From Bog-473 sp052148295 (GTDB lineage Bacteria > Actinomycetota > Acidimicrobiia > Acidimicrobiales > RAAP-2): DNA of 45,861 nucleotides. Location: positions 1-45,861 of the forward strand of contig JBKQIP010000098.1 of the NCBI GenBank assembly GCA_052148295.1. The letters are read 5' to 3'. The notes below the pieces were generated by a model. It saw nothing but the letters and a program-made list of their open reading frames with translations. It had not been told where the DNA came from and ran no database searches. Position numbers and translations under genes: made by a program. The first letter of the stretch is position 1. Each line of letters begins with the position of its first letter. Positions 41,044-45,861 of this stretch are shown here, one piece after another.

Positions 41044-42036
41044 GTGAGACGAATCGATCTTCCGCCGTATCCGACCGGCTGGTTCGCCGTTGCGGTCAGC
41101 GACGAAGTGGCACCTGGGGACATCCTGGCGCGTACCTACTTCGGCGAGGACCTGGCCATCTTCAGGGACGAGGGAGGCACGATCGCCGTGCTCGATGCCT
41201 ACTGCGCCCATCTGGGAGCGCACCTCGGCCACGGTGGCACCGTCGGGAACGGATGCATTCGGTGCCCCTTCCACGGATGGGAGTACGCTCTCGACGGCAC
41301 CTGCGTGGGGATGCCGTACGGGGGCCGAATTCCACCGGCCGCCAAGGTTCGCTCGTGGCCGGTCGCCGAACAGGACGGCGTGGTCCTCGTGTGGCACGAC
41401 CCGAATGGCGCCGACCCGACATGGTCGATGCCGTCGTTCGGAGATCGGAGCTGGAGCAGGCCTCGCACCATGGCTCGGACCATCAGGAGTCATCCGCAGG
41501 AGATCCTCGAGAACACGGTGGACTGCGCCCATTTCCGATTCGTGCACGAAACGCACATCGTCCGACCGGTCTCCGATGTCAAGGTGGAGGGTGCGACCCT
41601 GGAAGTCGCGGTGGTGTCGGATCCGGCCGCAGTGGAGGCTGCGTTCCAATTGGATGGATCGGTCGAGCTCGCCGGATCCACTTTCTGTCATGGACCAGGT
41701 CTCGCGGCCGCGACAATCGGCGTCCCCGGTGTCGGCATGCCGACGCTCCAGCGCCTCTATGCCACCCCGATCGATGGTGAGTGCATCGAGCTACGCGGTC
41801 TGGTCAACGTCGAGGTCGAAGGCGATGTGGAGGCGGCGGAGCAGTGGGCCGACCTGATCGCACCCTCTGTCGTGGAGAACTGGGACAAGGACATCCCGGT
41901 CTGGGAGCACAAGCGCTACAGGGAACGGCCTGCGCTCAACAGCAGCGAGCGGATGATCCCGGTCTTCCGACGTTGGTACGCTCAATTCTACGTCAGCACC
42001 GCAACGCTGCCGAGAGAGGCCACGGCGAACGCCTGA
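41044..42036 (+). CDS. Rieske [2Fe-2S] oxygenase, KshA/cholesterol-desaturase-like
   Basis: 330 residues. Rieske centre: Cys54-x-His56 (YCAHLGAHLGHGG) and Cys74-Pro-Phe-His77. Mononuclear iron site: Asn157-x2-Asp160-x2-His163-x4-His168 (ENTVDCAHFRFVHE), with Asp281/283 in ENWDKDIPVWEHK as the probable third ligand. The WEHKRY tail resembles 3-ketosteroid 9-alpha-hydroxylase oxygenase and cholesterol 7-desaturase proteins. It needs a separate ferredoxin reductase, which is not in the window. GTG 41044 has AGGAGG upstream. The substrate may be steroid- or terpenoid-like (inference). Confidence 0.88.
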   Translation: MRRIDLPPYPTGWFAVAVSDEVAPGDILARTYFGEDLAIFRDEGGTIAVLDAYCAHLGAHLGHGGTVGNGCIRCPFHGWEYALDGTCVGMPYGGRIPPAAKVRSWPVAEQDGVVLVWHDPNGADPTWSMPSFGDRSWSRPRTMARTIRSHPQEILENTVDCAHFRFVHETHIVRPVSDVKVEGATLEVAVVSDPAAVEAAFQLDGSVELAGSTFCHGPGLAAATIGVPGVGMPTLQRLYATPIDGECIELRGLVNVEVEGDVEAAEQWADLIAPSVVENWDKDIPVWEHKRYRERPALNSSERMIPVFRRWYAQFYVSTATLPREATANA

Positions 42037-42081
42037 GGGACTTGCGCTGACCATCGCCGGCTCAGTCGGACCCGGGTCAAC

Positions 42082-42097
42082 CCCGGGGCGCCCCGGG
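42082..42097. terminator. Perfect GC-only palindrome between convergent genes
   Basis: CCCGGGGCGCCCCGGG is a perfect 16-bp palindrome in the 121-bp gap between the convergent Rieske and TetR genes. As RNA it could fold, but with almost no loop; a role in transcription ending is a guess. No U-tract is seen. Confidence 0.3.
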
Positions 42098-42157
42098 TAC
42101 CGCTCTCAGAGCACCTCGAGCTCACCAGGTGGAATGGAGGACCGACGCCTCTCGCCG

Positions 42158-42799
42158 CTAATGGCGCCTGGCCTTGCCGGGACCGCCTTTGGTGGCTGCT
42201 TCGACGGCGAGCTGATGGGTGTAGCCGAGCAGGACGGACCGGGTCTCGTTGAGTTGTGGTTCGATTCGTTGGCCGGCGCCGGCTGCTCTGGTCATGAGTG
42301 CGTTGGTGACGCTCTGGTAGGTGGACGCGGCCAGGCGCCGTCGCGCCGGTGGCAGTCCGGGGGCGTAGCGCTGGATGAACCGCTCGAGATGGGACGTCCA
42401 CACCACGACGTCCCGCGCCGTCGGCTGGGTAACGACGGCCGAGAGTAGTCCTCTGGCACCGGGTAGTTGGTCGAGCGCTCGACGGAAACCGATGAGAAAG
42501 TCGGTGATCACGGCGGCCGCTTCCCGCTGCAGGCTCTCGTCGCTGAACTGGGGAAGCGCCACCTCATGAATGAGCTCGCGCCAGCGTGTCACGAGAGTCG
42601 TGACGATCGCATCGCGGTTCTCAAAAAATCGGTAGACCGCGCCGATCGACACTCCCGCGTGCCTGGCGATTGCATCCATCGTCGTGGCTTCGATCCCAGA
42701 CTCATCGAAGAGCGCACCGGCGGCCGCGAGGATGGCGTCGAACGTGGCCTGGCTACGTCGCTGTTGCGCTTTTGACCGAACGGTGGGATCCCCTGTCAT
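42158..42799 (-). CDS. TetR-family regulator, probable repressor of the Rieske gene
   Basis: 213 residues from ATG 42799; the longer frame to 43036 is not coding-like. The HTH spans about 10-60: RRSQATFDAILAAAGALFDESG, ATTMDAIARHAGVSIGAVYRFF, NRDAIVTTLV. The C-terminus is helical. GTGAGTATATCCTCA lies 30 nt upstream, matching the repeat in the Rieske promoter, so it probably represses itself and the Rieske gene and is released by the substrate or a product (inference). Confidence 0.87.
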   Translation of the reverse strand: MTGDPTVRSKAQQRRSQATFDAILAAAGALFDESGIEATTMDAIARHAGVSIGAVYRFFENRDAIVTTLVTRWRELIHEVALPQFSDESLQREAAAVITDFLIGFRRALDQLPGARGLLSAVVTQPTARDVVVWTSHLERFIQRYAPGLPPARRRLAASTYQSVTNALMTRAAGAGQRIEPQLNETRSVLLGYTHQLAVEAATKGGPGKARRH

Positions 42800-42828
42800 A
42801 GCTGTGCCGTCCCCTTGTGCGCCGCCGA

Positions 42829-42850
42829 ATGTGAGTATATCCTCATGTTT
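42829..42850 (-). promoter_or_regulatory. TetR operator copy, shared with the Rieske promoter
   Basis: TGTGAGTATATCCTCATG (42830-42847) matches TGTGAGGTTATCCTCACT at the Rieske promoter in 14 of 18 positions, and both are preceded by AA. On the - strand it includes TATACT, a good -10 for the TetR gene. Confidence 0.65.
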
Positions 42851-43059
42851 GTGGGCGACATGGGACGTGGCACTTGGCCACGAACCGCCTGGTCCGGGCA
42901 CGGTCGTGCGTGGCATGGCAGGGCGCGGAGGGGGAGAGCACATGGACTCCGGTCGTCTCCCGAGCATTCCCTTCACCCCTAGCGGGTGGAAAGGCACGCT
43001 CGGCGTGGCACGGCACCATCGGCATTGTGCCGCCATCCCAAATGCGCGACCCTGTCCAC

Positions 43060-43476
43060 ATGACCGATACGCAACCAGCGACGATCTATGAGTTCGGTGG
43101 CTTGAGATTCGACACCTCCACCAGGACTCCTGGTGCGACGTTGCGGGTCTTCGGAGAAGTGGACGGGGCTTGGACCGAAATCCTTCGCTTCGACGACTTC
43201 GTTGAGGGGCCCCATTTCCATGTGCCCTCGTCGGGTCCTCCCAGAGCGTTCGACCGATCGCTGGGCGAGCCGCTGGCCTGGTACATCGCCCAAGTACGGG
43301 ATCATCTGGCGGAATGGGTCGCGGAGGCGGGCTTTGAGACCGTCCTTGCGACCGTCGATCTCGACGAGGTGTCGAGACGTTCGGAGCTGTTGTACGACGC
43401 TATGCAGAAGTGCATTCCGAGCGGATGTGTCCGCGTTCCGGGTGTCGGCCTGCAGCGCATCGTGGATTCGGAGTAG
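43060..43476 (+). CDS. Hypothetical protein, conserved-looking, unknown function
   Basis: 138 residues from ATG 43060 (an in-frame ATG at 43042 also exists; neither has a clear ribosome site). The protein is acidic with a strand-rich first half (IYEFGGLRFDTSTRT, TLRVFGEVDGAWTEILRFDDFVEGPHFHVP) and a helical second half (PLAWYIAQVRDHLAEWVAEAGFETV). The HFH motif in the middle could bind metal, but this is speculative. No signal peptide. It is on the opposite strand from TetR 42158-42799 and upstream of the lipoprotein gene. Confidence 0.6.
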   Translation: MTDTQPATIYEFGGLRFDTSTRTPGATLRVFGEVDGAWTEILRFDDFVEGPHFHVPSSGPPRAFDRSLGEPLAWYIAQVRDHLAEWVAEAGFETVLATVDLDEVSRRSELLYDAMQKCIPSGCVRVPGVGLQRIVDSE

Positions 43477-43482
43477 TCGGTC

Positions 43483-43498
43483 CACGTACGGGTACGTG
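43483..43498. repeat. Perfect inverted repeat after the small unknown gene
   Basis: CACGTAC-GG-GTACGTG (7-bp arms, 2-bp centre) begins 7 nt after the stop of the 138-residue gene. The very short centre argues for a protein-binding site rather than an RNA hairpin; it could serve the lipoprotein promoter downstream. Confidence 0.4.
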
Positions 43499-43689
43499 TG
43501 GCTCGTCGAGAGACGCCACACCGGGCAGAGGGTCATCGCGGCGATCAGCGGCCGAGAGCGAGAGGGTGTGGTGATCCTCCACGTGCGATGAGGCAACGGA
43601 GCCCGTCACCTCCCATGGGCGCACCGAGTCATCGACGGAAAGGAGGAGGAGGCGTGTAGTAGCCTCGAGGCGGGGATGGGGGTTCCGCC

Positions 43690-44694
43690 ATGAGGCGTGC
43701 TTTGCGCGGTCTCTGTGCACTGGCCTTGGCCTTTGCATCAGCGACGTTGGCGTCGTGCGCCGCCGGCGCTTCCCCTTCGACACCCGCTGCGTGTCCCAGC
43801 GGCCAGCCCGGATTCAGCTACACCTTCTGGAACCCCTACGACGACTGGTCGTTGGCTCAAGTCGACCAGGATCTCGGTTGGCAGAGCCAAGTCGACGACG
43901 ACGGGATCATCGTCGACTGGTCGGTGGACCAAGAGGCGGACGCGGCGTGGTACCCGGATCAAGTCGGGTATGGGTACTTCGAGAGCACGATCCCGACGCT
44001 GGTCGCCGCCACAGCGGCTGCGGGTCAGCCGCTGTGGATGGGACTCATCGTCTCGCCGACCCTGTTCCAACAGGATGCCAACAGTTGGAGTTTCCTCGAG
44101 GCCGAGGTCCCGAGATTCGAGGCCGTCGCCGACGATCTCTATCGCCAATACGGATCGACCATCACCGGTTGGTACATCCCGACCGAGCCCAACCAGACGA
44201 ACGTGGCAACCCCCGCGCTCTCCCTCCAGTACGGAACCTGGCTGTCCCAGATCGACGCCTACCTGCACACGTATGATGGTGACAAGCAGGTCATGATCGC
44301 CGCCGAGATGCCATCGGCCGCTCTGACGGGCCTGACGCCTCACCAGTTCGTCCAAGAGATGCAGCCGATGATGTCCGTCGCCCACATCAACGTGTGGGAC
44401 TTCGAGGACGGCTTCGGCATGACGGGTTGGACGCCTCAGCAAGAGGCCCGAGGTTTCTCGCTGGCGATCCACTACGGCGACCAGGACGGCGACGCCGTGT
44501 GGGCCGACGTCTACACGCCGGCCTCCTCGACGCCACTGCAATGGGAGGCCTATCTTCACGCCATTGCCGGAGCCGGAACATCGGTCTTCTCCCAATGGAC
44601 CTTCAACGACTACATGGACCCGAGCAACATCACCTCCAACGTTGTCTCGGCGGTGGACTTCATCGACTATTTCATCTACTGCGTGCTCTCATGA
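43690..44694 (+). CDS. Lipoprotein with DUF4434-like TIM-barrel (glycoside-hydrolase-like) domain
   Basis: 334 residues. The N-terminus is a lipoprotein signal: basic RR start, hydrophobic core and lipobox LASC with Cys22, so it should be exported and lipid-anchored. The body reads as a (beta/alpha)8 barrel: IIVDWS, ESTIPTLVAATAAAGQPLWMGLIV, ITGWYIPTEPN (about 158-168, with a possible acid Glu) and HINVWDFEDGFG. GWYIPTE resembles the DUF4434 family, thought to be glycan-active. GGGG-rich sequence precedes the ATG. The carbohydrate target is unknown, and inactive binding proteins also exist in this fold. Confidence 0.75.
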   Translation: MRRALRGLCALALAFASATLASCAAGASPSTPAACPSGQPGFSYTFWNPYDDWSLAQVDQDLGWQSQVDDDGIIVDWSVDQEADAAWYPDQVGYGYFESTIPTLVAATAAAGQPLWMGLIVSPTLFQQDANSWSFLEAEVPRFEAVADDLYRQYGSTITGWYIPTEPNQTNVATPALSLQYGTWLSQIDAYLHTYDGDKQVMIAAEMPSAALTGLTPHQFVQEMQPMMSVAHINVWDFEDGFGMTGWTPQQEARGFSLAIHYGDQDGDAVWADVYTPASSTPLQWEAYLHAIAGAGTSVFSQWTFNDYMDPSNITSNVVSAVDFIDYFIYCVLS

Positions 44695-45009
44695 AAGCGT
44701 CAGGCATCGCGTTGCATGAAGGTGATCAGGTAGCCGAAGCACTGATCGATTCGAGAATGATCTGGCTCACCCCAGCTCCCTGGTACGCAAACGAGATCCG
44801 GTAGCCCTTGGCCAGGACGTCGTCTCGTACCTGGTCGATGCGCTCCCACTCCGCTGCCACACCGGTCGGGCTGAACATACGGTACCTACAATGGCCGGTT
44901 CTCGGTGCTAGCTTCCCGAGCGGGCCGCCATGGAGGGACGGCGGTGTCGTTGCGGAGCCTTGAGCCACGGCTGAGCAGGCGGCCGGGGGTTGCGAGCGGA
45001 GAGGTGGAC
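44695..45009. other. 315-bp gap with a possible small reverse-strand ORF
   Basis: Between the lipoprotein and CocE genes. It contains only the weak ORF at 44726-44878 and, at the right end, GAGAGG before the CocE ATG. No hairpin with a U-tract was seen. Confidence 0.5.
44726..44878 (-). CDS. Possible 50-residue hypothetical protein or gene fragment
   Basis: ATG 44878 opens MFSPTGVAAEWERIDQVRDDVLAKGYRISFAYQG... with many codons ending in G or C, like the real genes here. No family is recognised and the ribosome site is poor. It may be a remnant of a larger gene. Confidence 0.3.
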   Translation of the reverse strand: MFSPTGVAAEWERIDQVRDDVLAKGYRISFAYQGAGVSQIILESISASAT

Positions 45010-45861
45010 ATGCGGGAGCGCACACACGACGTGGAGGTGGAGCGGGACGTCAAGGTCACCATGTCCGATGGGACGGAACTGCTCACCGACGTCTACCACG
45101 CCGTGGGTGCCGGTGACGCCCCCACCATTCTGGAGCGCACCCCGTACGGGAGATCGAATTTCGCCTCCGCCATGGCACCCGAGTTGGCCGCCCGGGGCTA
45201 CCGGTACGTCCTGCAGGCGTGCCGGGGCACGGATGGGTCGGGCGGGACGCACAGCTACTTCGCCGAGTCCAGGGATGGGCGGGACACCGCCGACTGGGTG
45301 GCTTCCCAGTCGTGGTTCAACGGGAGCCTGGGTACCTTCGGCGCCAGCTACATGGGGTTCACGCAGTGGGCGTTGGCCGCGACCAGGCCGCCGTACCTCA
45401 AGGCGATGGCCGTGAGCCTGTCGACGTCGGTGCGCGCGTACTCGTGGTACCCGGGAGGCTCGCTGGCTCTCGAGGTGATCATCCCCTGGGACGTGGGCGC
45501 CACCCAATTCAACAAGCAGTCCACAGCCGCCCCGACCATCGACGTCTCCCCGGAGGGCATCGAGCGGCGCATGACCGAGTTGAAGGCGGGCTTTGGCCAC
45601 CTGCCCCTCGGTGAGGTGATCCACAAGCTCACCGGCGAGGACCTGCCGCTCTACCGGGACCAACTCGCACACGGCGACGTGGGGGATCCCTTCTGGGACC
45701 CGGTGAACTTCCGGCCGCTGCTGGCCGACTGGACGGTGCCGACCCTGCTCGTCGACGGCTGGCACGACTACCCGCTGCCCGGTGTGATGGAGGACTACGT
45801 CGTCCTGCGCGCCTCGCCCGCCCCGGTGCATCTGCGCATCGGCGCCGGCGGGCACCTGGGC
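45010..45861 (+). CDS. CocE/NonD family hydrolase, N-terminal part (cut by window edge)
   Basis: 284 residues are inside the window and the frame is open at the edge. It matches the CocE/NonD (X-Pro dipeptidyl-peptidase S15) alpha/beta hydrolase fold: VTMSDGTELLTDVY, RTPYGR, QACRGTDGSGG, nucleophile Ser113 in FGASYMGF, catalytic Asp253 in DGWHDYP and His282 in GGHLG. The spacing is close to that of cocaine esterase (Ser117, Asp259, His287). The C-terminal jelly-roll domain lies outside the window. It cleaves an ester or amide of unknown type. GAGAGG is 4 nt before the ATG. No signal peptide. Confidence 0.92.
   Translation, partial: MRERTHDVEVERDVKVTMSDGTELLTDVYHAVGAGDAPTILERTPYGRSNFASAMAPELAARGYRYVLQACRGTDGSGGTHSYFAESRDGRDTADWVASQSWFNGSLGTFGASYMGFTQWALAATRPPYLKAMAVSLSTSVRAYSWYPGGSLALEVIIPWDVGATQFNKQSTAAPTIDVSPEGIERRMTELKAGFGHLPLGEVIHKLTGEDLPLYRDQLAHGDVGDPFWDPVNFRPLLADWTVPTLLVDGWHDYPLPGVMEDYVVLRASPAPVHLRIGAGGHLG

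Noticed and set aside
1..45861. CRISPR array, phage or secretion/defence system
   Set aside because: No regularly spaced repeats and no Cas, phage structural, restriction or toxin-like protein among the frames.

Overview
High-GC, actinobacterial-looking DNA. The signs are frequent GTG starts, many 4-nt stop/start overlaps (ATGA, GTGA), a DUF385/Ddn-type deazaflavin (F420) oxidoreductase, and many TetR regulators next to CaiB-type CoA transferases, amidohydrolase_2 proteins and acyl-CoA enzymes. The lineage cannot be fixed from sequence reading alone; a soil or aquatic actinomycete (mycobacterial-type or Acidimicrobiia-type) is the best guess. No rRNA, tRNA, CRISPR array, insertion sequence or phage gene was seen.

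The window reads as a catabolic island for organic acids, lipids or terpenoid/steroid-like compounds. Left part (1-9.2 kb): start of a secreted solute-binding protein, a MarR regulator, an SMP-30 lactonase-like protein, a double-domain CoA transferase, a zinc alcohol dehydrogenase, an amidohydrolase, an IclR regulator and a CoA transferase. Middle (9.2-17.7 kb, mostly + strand): SDR, a CrtC/lipocalin-like protein, a truncated phosphotransferase remnant, TetR, a second SMP-30, acyl-CoA dehydrogenase, a second amidohydrolase and an acyl-CoA ligase. Next (17.9-26.7 kb, - strand) comes a tight nine-gene unit: ALDH, amidohydrolase, SDR, cytochrome P450, F420-type reductase, CoA transferase, DUF35 zinc-ribbon/OB protein, thiolase-fold protein and TetR. 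The DUF35 plus Cys-less thiolase pair resembles the steroid side-chain aldolase pairs (ChsH2/Ltp2 type).

From 26.7 to 34 kb an acyl-CoA ligase diverges from an unusual LivH-LivM-LivG single-polypeptide ABC importer, followed by LivF and another amidohydrolase. From 34 to 45.9 kb the DNA looks somewhat less GC-rich and more loosely packed: an HSL-type esterase, a second CrtC/lipocalin-like protein, an SDR, an EthD-like protein, a lone solute-binding protein, a TetR, a Rieske oxygenase with its likely TetR regulator, a small unknown protein, a DUF4434-like lipoprotein and the start of a CocE/NonD hydrolase.

Working model (inference): Liv-type import brings in a carboxylic acid, CoA ligases or CoA transferases activate it, P450, Rieske, SDR, ALDH and ACAD enzymes oxidise it, and aldolase, amidohydrolase and lactonase enzymes cleave it. 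Several intergenic inverted repeats are good operator candidates, some shared between a regulator and a neighbouring enzyme gene.
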